Below are positions 1 through 7,703 of a stretch of 64,000 nt of DNA, piece after piece. The stretch covers positions 310,001 to 374,000 of the forward strand of contig NZ_QXGH01000010.1 in assembly GCF_003515065.1 (NCBI RefSeq), in the 5' to 3' direction. This stretch comes from Nocardioides immobilis (lineage in GTDB: Bacteria > Actinomycetota > Actinomycetes > Propionibacteriales > Nocardioidaceae). Under the pieces are notes generated by a model. It did no database searches and had not been told where the DNA came from. It saw only the letters and a program-made list of their open reading frames with translations. Each line of letters begins with the position of its first letter. Positions within the stretch are counted from its first letter, which is position 1. A program made the translations under genes and the position numbers.

Positions 1-1
1 G

Positions 2-598
2 GTCGTGATCGGGTCGATGAACCGCGGCGGCCTCGACGGCGCCAGCTGGACGATGGACGACCGGTTCACCGGATACGACGCGGAGAGCATCCGGGCCAAC
101 CGCCTCGAGGGCGGCAAGATGCTGCTGCGCATCGACGACCGCGACGCCAGCACCGCTGGCACCCTCGAGGGATGCGCCCGCGCCGTCAGCGAACTCGCCG
201 CGGCCGGCCTGATGGCCATGGTCGAACCGCTGCCCTACCACCGCAACGACGACGGCAGCCTCAAGCTGCTCAAGACCTCCCAGGCCCTGGCCCGGGCGAT
301 CACCGTGGGGTCCGCCCTCGGGACCACCAGCGCGCACACCTGGCTCAAGATGCCCTCCTGCGACGAGCCGGATGTCGTCTTCAGCGCCACCACCTTGCCC
401 TGTGTCGTCCTCGGCGGCGTACCTGGACCCGACCCGGGGGCCGACCTCGCGTCGTGGGGCCAGACCCTGGTCCAGCCCGCCGTCCGCGGCCTGGTCGTCG
501 GACGGGCGCTGCTCTACCCGCCCGACGGGAACGTCTACGCCGCTGTGGACGCCGCCGCCCAAGTGCTCCGTGCTGCGCACACCGAGGACGTCGCGTGA
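2..598 (+). CDS. Cgl0159-type (beta/alpha)8 aldolase-like protein of inositol catabolism, 5' truncated
   Basis: The reading frame is open at the left edge, so the N-terminus lies outside the window; the first visible codons read VVIGSMNRGG. The C-terminal 199 residues resemble the Cgl0159 / deoxyribose-phosphate-aldolase-like barrel proteins found in actinobacterial inositol (iol) clusters. Barrel-like segments are visible, including LLRIDDRD, MVEPLPY, TWLKMPS and a closing VRGLVVGRALLYP loop. Its stop codon overlaps the GTG start of iolB (GTGA), so the two are translationally coupled. The exact reaction of this family is not well established. The assignment rests on family resemblance plus the iolB-iolD context. 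Confidence 0.75.
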   Translation, partial: VVIGSMNRGGLDGASWTMDDRFTGYDAESIRANRLEGGKMLLRIDDRDASTAGTLEGCARAVSELAAAGLMAMVEPLPYHRNDDGSLKLLKTSQALARAITVGSALGTTSAHTWLKMPSCDEPDVVFSATTLPCVVLGGVPGPDPGADLASWGQTLVQPAVRGLVVGRALLYPPDGNVYAAVDAAAQVLRAAHTEDVA

Positions 599-1554
599 AG
601 CTCCATCGTCCCCACCCGTCCCTTAACGCGCCGGGGCACGTGGTCCGGCTGCGTCCCGCGGACGCGGGCTGGAGGTGGACCAGTCTCCAAGTTGTCCGTC
701 TGGGGCCGGGGCGCGATCAGATCGTCGAGACCGGCGACAGCGAGTGTTTCGTCCTCCCACTGGCAGGCAGCCTCACCGTCACGGTGGACGACCAGCGCGG
801 TACCAAGCTGGGGACGTTCGAGTTGGCCGGGCGGGAGAGCGTCTTCACCGCGGTATCGGACTTCGCCTACGTCGGCCGTGACAGCTTGGTCACTCTGACG
901 TCGGAGACCGGCGCCGAGGTAGCCCTGCCGGCCTCTCGCTGCGAACGCCGGCTGCCACCAAAGTGCGGCGCTGCCGCCGATGTGCCCGTCGAGGTGCGCG
1001 GAGCCGGCAACGCCACCCGCCAGGTGACCAACTTCGGCGTCCCCGGCGTGTGGGACCACGCCGACAAGCTGATCTGCTGCGAGCTGATCACCCCGCCGGG
1101 CAACTGGTCCAGCTACCCGCCGCACAAGCATGACGCCAGCGAACCCTGCCGGGTGATCAACGAGGAGATCTACTACTACCGGATCGCCGGCGCCGACCAG
1201 ATAACCCCGTCGCGGACCGGGTTCGGCTACCACCGCACCTACACCGGCCCTGAGCACGCCGCCGCGGGCCTGGCCCCGCTTGACGAGCTGATCGAGGTGC
1301 GGGACCACGACGTCGTCGTGGTCCCGCACGGCTACCACGGACCCTGCATCGCCGCCCCGGGCTATCCGATGTACTACCTCAACGTCATGGCTGGGCCCGC
1401 CCACGACCGGGCTCTCGCCTTCTGCGACGACCCGACCCACGGATGGGTCCGCGACACCTGGGCCGGGATGGAGACCGACCCACGCTGCCCGGTCACCTCA
1501 GCCAACGGCCGGCTCGACGCGCTCCACTCCAGCCCCAGGGAAAGGCACATTTGA
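595..1554 (+). CDS. iolB: 5-deoxy-glucuronate isomerase IolB
   Basis: IolB isomerises 5-deoxy-D-glucuronate to 2-deoxy-5-keto-D-gluconate in cytosolic myo-inositol catabolism. The 319-residue protein is slightly longer than typical family members. It carries the bicupin hallmarks: a metal-binding stretch with YPPHKHD near residues 174-179, a Glu-rich EEIYYYRI strand near 190, and a C-terminal VVVVPHGYHGPC motif. GTG at 595 is chosen because it overlaps the upstream TGA. A longer upstream extension in the same frame is arginine-rich antisense-like sequence and is rejected. It ends in TGATG overlap with iolD. Confidence 0.93.
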   Translation: MKLHRPHPSLNAPGHVVRLRPADAGWRWTSLQVVRLGPGRDQIVETGDSECFVLPLAGSLTVTVDDQRGTKLGTFELAGRESVFTAVSDFAYVGRDSLVTLTSETGAEVALPASRCERRLPPKCGAAADVPVEVRGAGNATRQVTNFGVPGVWDHADKLICCELITPPGNWSSYPPHKHDASEPCRVINEEIYYYRIAGADQITPSRTGFGYHRTYTGPEHAAAGLAPLDELIEVRDHDVVVVPHGYHGPCIAAPGYPMYYLNVMAGPAHDRALAFCDDPTHGWVRDTWAGMETDPRCPVTSANGRLDALHSSPRERHI

Positions 1555-3476
1555 TGATTCCCCAGTCTGGCCAGACTGACGATCAGACCGTCCGGCTAAC
1601 CACGGCCCATGCGCTGGTGCGCTGGATGCTAGCCCAGCGTTCCGAGCTGCTCGATGGCACCGAGGTCCCGCTGTTCGCGGGCGTCTTCGGGATCTTCGGG
1701 CACGGCAATGTCCTCGGCCTCGGCGCCGCGCTGTACGAGGTCCGCGATGAACTGCCCACGTGGCGTGGCTCGACCGAGCAGGGCATGGCGCTCGCCGCCG
1801 TCGCCTACACCCGGGCAACCGACCGCCGCCAGGTGATGGTCGCGACCTCCTCCGTCGGCCCGGGTGCCCTCAACATGGTCACCGCCGCTGGCGTCGCACA
1901 CGCCAACCGGCTGCCGGTCCTGCTGCTCCCGGGCGACACGTTCACCGGTCGTGCCCCGGACCCCGTGCTGCAGCAGGTCGAACACTTCGGTGACCCCACC
2001 ACGACGGTGAACGACGCCTTCCGCCCCGTGTCGCGCTACTTCGACCGGATCACCCGCCCCGAGCAACTCATCAGCACGCTGCCGCAGGTGGCGCGTGTCC
2101 TCACCGACCCGGCCGACACCGGGCCCGTCGTACTCGCCCTCCCTCAAGACGTTCAGGCCGAGCGCTATGACTTCCCCGTGGCCATGTTCGCGCCCCGGGT
2201 CCACCGCGTGCCACGCGCCCGCCCCGACGTGTCGTCTCTCTCGTCGGCAGCCGACCTGCTCCGCGAGGCGGAGCGTCCGCTGCTCGTCCTGGGCGGGGGC
2301 GTTCGCTACTCCGGGGCCGGCGCCGAGGGGCTCGCCTTCGCCGAAACCCACAACATCCCCGCCGTCGAGACCGTCGCCGGCCGCACACTGGTGCCCCACG
2401 ACCACCGGCTATACGGCGGCCCGTTGGGCATCATCGGCTCCACCTCGGCCAACAACCTCGCTGCCGCCGCCGACGTCGTACTAGCCGTTGGCACCCGACT
2501 GCAGGATTTCACCACCGCCTCGTGGACGGCCTTCGCCGCCGATGTCCGAATCATCACCGTCAACGCAGCTCGCTTTGACGCGGTCAAGCACGGTTCACAC
2601 GCAGTCGTCGGGGACGCCCGCGAGACGCTGGTCGAGCTGAGCGCCAGCCTCGGCGGCTGGAAGTCCGGGCCGGACTGGGCGGCGCGGGCCGCGGAGGGGA
2701 AGGCCGCCTGGGACGTCCACATCGATAGCCTGCGGGCCGGCGGCCACACCCCCGACGGTTCGCTGACCTACGCCCAGGTCACCGGCGTCGTGAACGACCT
2801 GAGCACCCCCGATGACTATGTGCTGACCGCCTCCGGCGGCATGCCGGGCGAGCTGCATGGCGGCTGGCGGACCGGCGAGGTCAAGCACGGATCCGGCCCC
2901 ACCTCGGGCGGCACCATGGACCTCGAATACGGCTTCTCCTGCATGGGCTATGAGGTCGTCGCCCCGTGGGGTGCCGCGATGGCCCGCCAGCAGACCCACC
3001 CCGACGGACTCGTCACGTCAATCTGCGGTGACGGCTCCTACCTGATGCTCAACTCCGAGCTCTACAGCGCCGCCTTCGCCGGCCACCCCTACGTCGCGGT
3101 CGTCTGCGACAACGCTGGCTTCGCCGTGATCCACCGGCTCCAGACCAACCAGGGGGCCAAGGGCTTCAACAACCTGCTGGCCGACTCCCGAGGCGACATT
3201 TCGGTGCGAGTGGACTTCGTAGCCCACGCCGCCTCACTCGGCGTCCACGTGGAGGACGTGCGCGAAAGCAATTCAGTCGACGGCCTCAGGGCTGCCTACG
3301 AGCGTGCCCGTGAGGCGGCTCGCACCGAGCGGCGTCCAGCCGTTGTCGTCTGCAACGTTCACCACGCGACCTGGACCGAAGCCGGTGCGTGGTGGGAGAC
3401 CGGCGTGCCCGAGTCGCTCTCCGGGCGGGCGTCCTACGACGAAGCCAAGCAACGGCAGCTGCGCTGGCTGGGTTGA
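1554..3476 (+). CDS. iolD: 3D-(3,5/4)-trihydroxycyclohexane-1,2-dione acylhydrolase IolD
   Basis: IolD is a thiamine-diphosphate enzyme that hydrolytically opens the inosose-derived cyclic dione to 5-deoxy-glucuronate. The 640-residue length fits the family. The N-terminal PYR domain has the FGIFGHGNVLGLG and EQGMALAAVAYTRA motifs, the latter with the activating Glu. The central domain follows, and the C-terminal PP domain has GDGSYLMLNSEL near residue 492 and a downstream DNAGF, together forming the ThDP/metal site. ATG 1554 overlaps the iolB stop. It is the last gene of the visible operon and no strong terminator follows it. Confidence 0.95.
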   Translation: MIPQSGQTDDQTVRLTTAHALVRWMLAQRSELLDGTEVPLFAGVFGIFGHGNVLGLGAALYEVRDELPTWRGSTEQGMALAAVAYTRATDRRQVMVATSSVGPGALNMVTAAGVAHANRLPVLLLPGDTFTGRAPDPVLQQVEHFGDPTTTVNDAFRPVSRYFDRITRPEQLISTLPQVARVLTDPADTGPVVLALPQDVQAERYDFPVAMFAPRVHRVPRARPDVSSLSSAADLLREAERPLLVLGGGVRYSGAGAEGLAFAETHNIPAVETVAGRTLVPHDHRLYGGPLGIIGSTSANNLAAAADVVLAVGTRLQDFTTASWTAFAADVRIITVNAARFDAVKHGSHAVVGDARETLVELSASLGGWKSGPDWAARAAEGKAAWDVHIDSLRAGGHTPDGSLTYAQVTGVVNDLSTPDDYVLTASGGMPGELHGGWRTGEVKHGSGPTSGGTMDLEYGFSCMGYEVVAPWGAAMARQQTHPDGLVTSICGDGSYLMLNSELYSAAFAGHPYVAVVCDNAGFAVIHRLQTNQGAKGFNNLLADSRGDISVRVDFVAHAASLGVHVEDVRESNSVDGLRAAYERAREAARTERRPAVVVCNVHHATWTEAGAWWETGVPESLSGRASYDEAKQRQLRWLG

Positions 3477-3767
3477 GCGCACGCGGGTCGGACGTGAAGA
3501 TCCACTGGCGTTCCCTCTGGCAGGTGTTGAGCCCCTTCCTTCGTGAGCCTCACTGACCAGGCCATCTGACTGCGGATCGCGCACTGGGCGACATAGCACT
3601 CACCGCGCCGTCAGCGAGAGCGCCTCGCGATGCGTCAGGGTCGCGACCGGCGGCGTCATACCGGTGCCCACAACTGGAACTGGTACATCCCCTAATCACA
3701 CTCCACGCCAGCCCGGACGCACCAAAGTGAAGCCCAAACTTTGGCCCGACGTTATGCGAGAAGAAAC
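3477..3767. other. Intergenic stretch without a recognisable gene
   Basis: Between iolD and the pntA fragment I see no reading frame with family resemblance. A short frame near the start continues out of the iolD end without homology, and no clear hairpin was found. Confidence 0.5.
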
Positions 3768-3882
3768 ATGATCATTGGAGTCATCAACGAGGCGCGCCCC
3801 GAGGAGGGTGTCGGCGACCCCGGCGACCGTCCACCAACTCATCAAGCTCGGCTACGAGATCTTGGTCGAGTCCGGCGCGGGG
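3768..3882 (+). pseudogene. Fragment of NAD(P) transhydrogenase alpha subunit (pntA), frameshifted
   Basis: ATG at 3768 opens MIIGVINEARPEE, then a +1 frame continues as RRVSATPATVHQLIKLGYEI followed by LVESGAG. This matches the conserved N-terminus of PntA / alanine-dehydrogenase-type proteins (usual form: I-G-V-x-x-E-R-x-x-x-E-x-R-V-A-x-T-P). The frameshift lies near 3800-3812. Only about 38 residues remain of a normal protein of about 370-510. At about 3882 the similarity stops exactly where a ParB-like fragment on the other strand begins. Confidence 0.7.
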
Positions 3883-4022
3883 ACGGGGGTGCCGACCTCG
3901 GCGGCGGCCACAGTCCGGCGCTGGCCGCGCAGCAGGAAGTTACTGCCCGTCCTCGTTGCGGTAGACCGTCACGGCCTCCAGCACGCCGCGCTCCTTGATC
4001 GGCGTGCGGAACTCCTCGGCCT
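3882..4022 (-). pseudogene. Fragment of ParB/Spo0J-type partition protein, frameshifted
   Basis: On the minus strand EEFRTPIKERGVLEAVTVYR then NEDGQ is followed, after a frameshift at a stop codon near 3940, by FLLRGQRRTVAAAEVGTPV. This is the ParB N-terminal domain pattern (SIKExGVLxPxxVRRxExG, then GxRRTxAAxExG). Only about 45 residues remain. ParB proteins of this kind in actinomycetes are usually plasmid- or integrative-element-borne, so this fragment points to past plasmid sequence. The call rests on motif recognition only. Confidence 0.65.
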
Positions 4023-4200
4023 CGGTGGCACGCCGTCTGGGTCGAGAGCTTCCTCCGCCGCCGCAGAAGCTCAGCAACCGACCGCCGCGGCGTCGACGGC
4101 GCGCCAGCGCTGAGCCAGCCGCGCTCGAGCACGGCACCGTCCGGTCGATCTGTTCGAAATCGCCCCGTTGCGCCGGAGGCCGCGGCTACTCTCAGGCGCA

Positions 4201-4235
4201 CGCCCCGATCCGGTACCCGGAGCCGGATCGGGGCG
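4201..4235 (+). terminator. Strong hairpin, possible rho-independent terminator
   Basis: CGCCCCGATCCGG at 4201-4213 pairs perfectly with CCGGATCGGGGCG at 4223-4235, giving a 13-bp stem with a 9-base loop. It is followed by only a short TTCT stretch, so termination is plausible but not certain. It lies between the parB and ssb remnants. Confidence 0.55.
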
Positions 4236-4263
4236 TTCTGGTGCTCGGGGCCGCCCAGGCCCC

Positions 4264-4281
4264 ATCAGTGCCGGCACTGAT
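4264..4281. repeat. Perfect 18-bp palindrome
   Basis: ATCAGTGCCGGCACTGAT reads identically on both strands. It lies in the plasmid-like scar upstream of the ssb fragment. It could be an old operator or iteron half; no regulator can be linked to it. Confidence 0.4.
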
Positions 4282-4470
4282 CGCCGCAGGTGCTCCGGCG
4301 ACCAGGGTGACTTGTGGGACGACGCGCGTCCGGCCGGATCTGAAAGGGGAGGGCCCCGCCATTTTGCGGTCGCCGGATTTGCGGCTAGGTGATCGCTGCC
4401 AGGGTCGATCCGAGCTGGGTGACTGCGGGATCCGTATCCGCGGTGTTCCGCAGTCACCGAGGAGGAATAC

Positions 4471-4917
4471 ATGTCATCCACCGTCACCTTCGCGGGGAAC
4501 CTCGCCGAGGACCCCGAGTTGCTTTACACCCACGACCAAGAGCCGTTCGTCAGTTGCCGGGTCCTGGTCAACCGCCGGATCCAGAACGAGGCGGGGGAGT
4601 GGGTCAATGACCTGCCCGATGGATCTCGTCGTACAGTCCCCAGACGAGCTGTCATCAAACAATCGGCTTGGCGCATGGCGCCTCCATCGTACAGACCGAC
4701 TAGCCGGTCGGTACGATTCTACGCCGGTCACCAAAGGGGTCAGGGATCGAAAACAACGCTCTGCTCCACTAAAGCAGCCGTGGGCCGCCTCACGTCCGCG
4801 GACGCCCGGAGATGGCACGTTGGGTGCTTCGCGGGCGGGAGCTTGCGACCGCCGCGCCTTCGGGAAGCGTCATCGGGTCCACTCAACGGTCCCGATCCAA
4901 GCGGGCAGGGTCGTTGA
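4471..4917 (+). pseudogene. Truncated single-stranded DNA-binding protein, chimeric C-terminus
   Basis: The first ~50 residues (SSTVTFAGNLAEDPELLY, then VSCRVLVNRRIQNEAGEWVN) match the OB-fold N-terminus of actinobacterial plasmid-type SSB proteins. After WVNDLP near 4617 the similarity stops and the frame continues for about 99 codons of unrelated, low-complexity sequence across an operator palindrome (4686-4717). A perfect Shine-Dalgarno (GAGGAGG) precedes ATG 4471, so a 148-residue chimeric product might still be made, but the DNA-binding fold is incomplete. Confidence 0.65.
4686..4717. promoter_or_regulatory. TetR-type operator copy A (orphan)
   Basis: A 32-bp palindrome with 14 of 16 paired positions: outer arms ATCGTAC/GTACGAT and inner core GACCGACTAGCCGGTC. 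It shares the CCGAC-N2-GTCGG core with the other copies in the window. It sits inside the chimeric tail of the ssb fragment and has no intact gene directly downstream, so it may belong to a lost gene. Confidence 0.6.
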
Positions 4918-5194
4918 CATGTTTGACCCCCGCTCGGGCGAACTTCGCTTTCCCGGCGCCGAACCAATGCTCCATCGGTGCATCGGCGACGTCTCACTGA
5001 GATCGATGACGGCTCGGCGAGGTTGAAGAGTTCGTGAGCGCAGCGGTGCTTCCCGGCGGCCCAGCACGCTCAGTTCCCCGATGCGGTTGCTCCCAGTAGC
5101 CGGTCCTCTGCGGCGCCAACGTGGCGGCGTAGGTGCTTGCCAGCTCGCGACTGACGACAGCGATGCGCTCTCTGTGGATCTCCTCGGGTACAGT
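4918..5194. other. Non-coding or decayed stretch upstream of the TetR gene
   Basis: Minus-strand frames show scattered, unalignable fragments that suggest a decayed gene, but no family can be named. No intact gene is supported here. Confidence 0.4.
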
Positions 5195-5210
5195 GACCGA
5201 CTACTCGGTC
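5195..5210. promoter_or_regulatory. TetR-type operator copy B, in front of the regulator gene itself
   Basis: GACCGACTACTCGGTC is palindromic at 7 of 8 pairs and lies 40-55 bases before the ATG of the TetR gene. This location suggests autoregulation and links this regulator to the other copies. Confidence 0.75.
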
Positions 5211-5249
5211 GGGTGGCCGAGCGTACCCTCGACGGGAAAGGGTGAAGCG

Positions 5250-5870
5250 ATGTCGACGATAACGGCCCCTGCTGGAGGTCGGAAGGCGCAGATCACGAGT
5301 GTGGCGGCGAGACTGTTCAACGAGCAGGGCTTCCACGAGACCTCGATGGAGGACGTCGCCAAGGCGGTCGGCATCAAGAAGCCCACGCTGTACCACCACG
5401 TCAAGAGCAAGGCGCAGATCGTCGCCTGGATTCACGACGAATGTGTCGAAGCTGTCGGCCCGCCACTGGAGAGCTATCTCAAGTCTGACTTCACAGCCTC
5501 AGAGATCCTGCGACGTGTCGCGATGGACATCTTCCGACTGCTGGAAGACCGCCCGGGATATCTGCGGGTGTACTTCGAGCACCACCGCGATCTCGACCCG
5601 CGGTCCCGGTCGCGGATCCGCAAGAAGCGCGACGAGTACTGGGCGAACGTGCGGCGGGTGATCGAGCGCGGCAACGAGTCCGGCGAGTTCAACGTTAGCA
5701 ACCCCACCCTGGCCTCTATGGCCTTTTTCGGGATGTGCAACTGGGGATATCAGTGGTATCGACCGGGAGGCTCGCGGTCGGCCAGCGAGATCGGGGACTA
5801 CGTGTGCTCGATCTTCCTCGCTGGAGCGCTCGCCCCGGGGACCGATCGGACGCCCGATCCCCGCCGATAG
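5250..5870 (+). CDS. TetR/AcrR family transcriptional regulator, candidate master regulator of the cluster
   Basis: This 206-residue protein has the TetR N-terminal helix-turn-helix: RKAQITSVAARLFNEQGF, then TSMEDVAKAVGIKKPTLYHH around residues 31-50 and VKSKAQIV. A C-terminal ligand domain (about residues 75-195) contains the EHHRDLDPRSRSRIRKKRDE segment seen in KstR-like and acyl-CoA-responsive TetRs. The ATG at 5250 follows GAAAGGGTGAAGCG. Its promoter carries the same palindrome found in front of seven other transcription units in the window, so I infer it is an autoregulated repressor that releases DNA on binding a pathway intermediate. The inducer is unknown. The earlier in-frame start would include the operator in the coding sequence and is rejected. 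Confidence 0.85.
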   Translation: MSTITAPAGGRKAQITSVAARLFNEQGFHETSMEDVAKAVGIKKPTLYHHVKSKAQIVAWIHDECVEAVGPPLESYLKSDFTASEILRRVAMDIFRLLEDRPGYLRVYFEHHRDLDPRSRSRIRKKRDEYWANVRRVIERGNESGEFNVSNPTLASMAFFGMCNWGYQWYRPGGSRSASEIGDYVCSIFLAGALAPGTDRTPDPRR

Positions 5871-6452
5871 TCCGAACGGGCGGCCGGCCACCCATTTCGA
5901 CGAGGACTGATTCCCATGGTCGACGGCGACGGCTACGTCTTTTGCTCCTCCTGCTCGTGCTCCTGCGAGGCGGAACCGATCCCTGTTATCGATGTTGCCT
6001 CCGGCCTTGCGGTCATATCCACCGTGCTCCGAGAGCTTGCCGGCTGGTGGACGCGGACGGTCCTGCGATCGCCGGAGGCCGCGACCCGGAAGCGGAAGCG
6101 GAGCAGCGATGCGTCCCGCTGAATGCAACACTTCTCGTTGACCCTTTTCGGGATCGGCTCCAACGGCCAGTGCGTGCTCGTCGTCGGCTGCCCACAACCG
6201 CGACCGGGTGTGTCCAGGGCGCGGGAGCGTGGCTTCGCGAACCTGTCTTCAACCACGCTGATCGTGTAGGCGGGAACGCGCGGGAGGGCCATCACGACAC
6301 GCATGAGTAGCGCCGGTGTGGCGCCCGGTTGCGCTCTCTTCGTTCGAGCGGCGGGTCGGCCCCGCGGGGCGAGCCGTGCGGCCAGCCGGCATGGATCGCT
6401 GTCAGGGCGCCGGGTATTCCGGGTGAGGTCGGGATCCCCTCGCGGACGAGTT
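5871..6452. other. Intergenic region between the TetR gene and the transporter operon
   Basis: No protein family is recognised. A short cysteine-rich frame at 5916-6122 (starting MVDGDGYVFCSSCSCSCE) has a weak ribosome binding site but no supporting homology and is not called as a gene. The right end holds the operators of the transporter promoter. Confidence 0.45.
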
Positions 6453-6466
6453 ACCGACCAGTCGGT
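6453..6466. promoter_or_regulatory. TetR-type operator copy C (distal site of transporter promoter)
   Basis: ACCGACCAGTCGGT pairs at 6 of 7 positions. It lies about 112 bases upstream of the livJ-like start and 81 bases from copy D. This spacing is compatible with two repressor dimers on about the same DNA face. Confidence 0.65.
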
Positions 6467-6531
6467 CTAGACGCTTGCGCGTCGTTTGTTCGCTTGACGT
6501 ACATCGGATCGTGCGCTTCAGTAGACCTAGT

Positions 6532-6549
6532 CGACCGACTGGCCGGTCG
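6532..6549. promoter_or_regulatory. TetR-type operator copy D (proximal site of transporter promoter)
   Basis: The 18 bases CGACCGACTGGCCGGTCG pair at 7 of 9 positions. The centre is about 31 bases upstream of the ATG of the substrate-binding protein, where a bound repressor would block transcription. Confidence 0.7.
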
Positions 6550-6571
6550 GGCACGCGAGAAGGGTCAATGC

Positions 6572-7696
6572 ATGAAGAAGCTGACTGGGATTCAGGAGAC
6601 TGCTGCGGCAGCGTCGCTGGCGCTCGCGGTGGCGGGATGCTCCGCGGTAGGCGGTTCAGACGGCGATACGTTCAAGTTCGCGGTCGTGACCGAGAAGACT
6701 GGTGCCTACGCCGACTACGGGCTCCAGTTGGAGGCAGGCGTCGAGGCGGCAGCCGCGGACATCAACGCTTCGGGGGACTACGACGTCGAGTTCGAGCCGG
6801 TCGTCTACGACTGCCAGAGCGACTCGGCGATCTGCGTCCAGTCCGCGCGCGAGGCCGTCAGCGCCGACGGCATGCCAGTGGTGATCGGGCCGATCGTGAG
6901 CGTCGACGTACTCCCGGCCGCGGAGGTCACGGAGCGGGCTGACGTGCCGCACCTGGTGATGGCGGTCCTGAACCAGATCACAGACGACTACTCCAACACC
7001 TTCCGGTTCAGCACCCAGAGCGACCGGAGCAACCAGACTGTCATCGAATACATCGAGGCGAAGCTCCAGCCCGACGAGACCGTAGCAATCGTCAACGCGA
7101 CGACCGACTTCGGCACAAGCGGCGCAGCACAGCAGAAGGAGCAGCTTTCCGAAATCGGGGTCGAGCCCGTGATTGAGATCGCGCACGATCCCGACCAGGC
7201 CGATTACACGCCGCTGATCACCCAGCTCAAGGAGGCCGACCCCACCTACGTCCTGTTGAGCGATTCCAACCCGGCTGACGTCGCGAAGCTCCTGCGTCAG
7301 GCCAAGGAACTTGGCCTGGAGTCGCAGTGGATCGGCGCCGATGCCTCGGGATCCATCGAGCTCGCCGGTGACGCGGCGGTGGGATACATGACGGTGTCGC
7401 CGTGGTTCCCCACCACTGCGAACAAGGAGTTGACCGACAAGCTCATCGCCCAGGGGATTGACACCCCGGGCTGGATCTCGGCCATGGCGTACGACGCGAC
7501 AATGGCGTTGGCCCAGGTTATTGATGAGAACGGAACCTCGAGCGAGGACATCACGGAAGGTTTGGAGTCCTTGTCGTTCGACGGCATCGCCAGGCAGGGA
7601 TGGAACTTCTCCTCCGAGGACCGACTGGGGCTCACTACGTCCCAGATCGCCGTGTGGAACGGTACCGAGTACGAGATCGTCTGGCCGGAGCGCTGA
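6572..7696 (+). CDS. ABC transporter substrate-binding lipoprotein, branched-chain amino acid (LivJ) type
   Basis: This 374-residue lipoprotein captures a small substrate outside the membrane for the LivHMGF permease. The N-terminus has Lys-Lys, a hydrophobic stretch and the lipobox VAGC with Cys23. The mature protein has the periplasmic-binding fold type I seen in LivJ relatives (FKFAVVTEKTGAYADYG, PVVIGPIVSVDVLPAAE, YTPLITQLKEADPTYVLL). ATG 6572 follows AGAAGGGTCA. It is the first gene of an operon downstream of two operator palindromes. LivJ-type proteins also bind aromatic and alicyclic carboxylates, so the name does not fix the substrate. The catabolic neighbours suggest the pathway substrate. 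Confidence 0.9.
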   Translation: MKKLTGIQETAAAASLALAVAGCSAVGGSDGDTFKFAVVTEKTGAYADYGLQLEAGVEAAAADINASGDYDVEFEPVVYDCQSDSAICVQSAREAVSADGMPVVIGPIVSVDVLPAAEVTERADVPHLVMAVLNQITDDYSNTFRFSTQSDRSNQTVIEYIEAKLQPDETVAIVNATTDFGTSGAAQQKEQLSEIGVEPVIEIAHDPDQADYTPLITQLKEADPTYVLLSDSNPADVAKLLRQAKELGLESQWIGADASGSIELAGDAAVGYMTVSPWFPTTANKELTDKLIAQGIDTPGWISAMAYDATMALAQVIDENGTSSEDITEGLESLSFDGIARQGWNFSSEDRLGLTTSQIAVWNGTEYEIVWPER

Positions 7697-7703
7697 GACC
7701 ACG

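Larger units (their letters stand above)
4023..4470. other. Non-coding stretch of the plasmid scar with palindromes
   Basis: No gene is recognisable. The stretch holds a strong hairpin (4201-4235) and a perfect 18-bp palindrome (4264-4281). It leads into the ribosome binding site of the ssb-like fragment, GAGGAGG about 7 bases before ATG 4471. Confidence 0.5.

Noticed and set aside
3995-5026. 343-codon plus-strand frame across the plasmid scar
   Set aside because: It crosses parB and ssb remnants and an operator in the wrong phases, and has no family resemblance.
5916-6122. Small Cys-rich protein MVDGDGYVFCSSCSCSCE...
   Set aside because: It has a weak ribosome binding site, no homology and arginine-rich continuation; it was kept only as a note in the intergenic entry.
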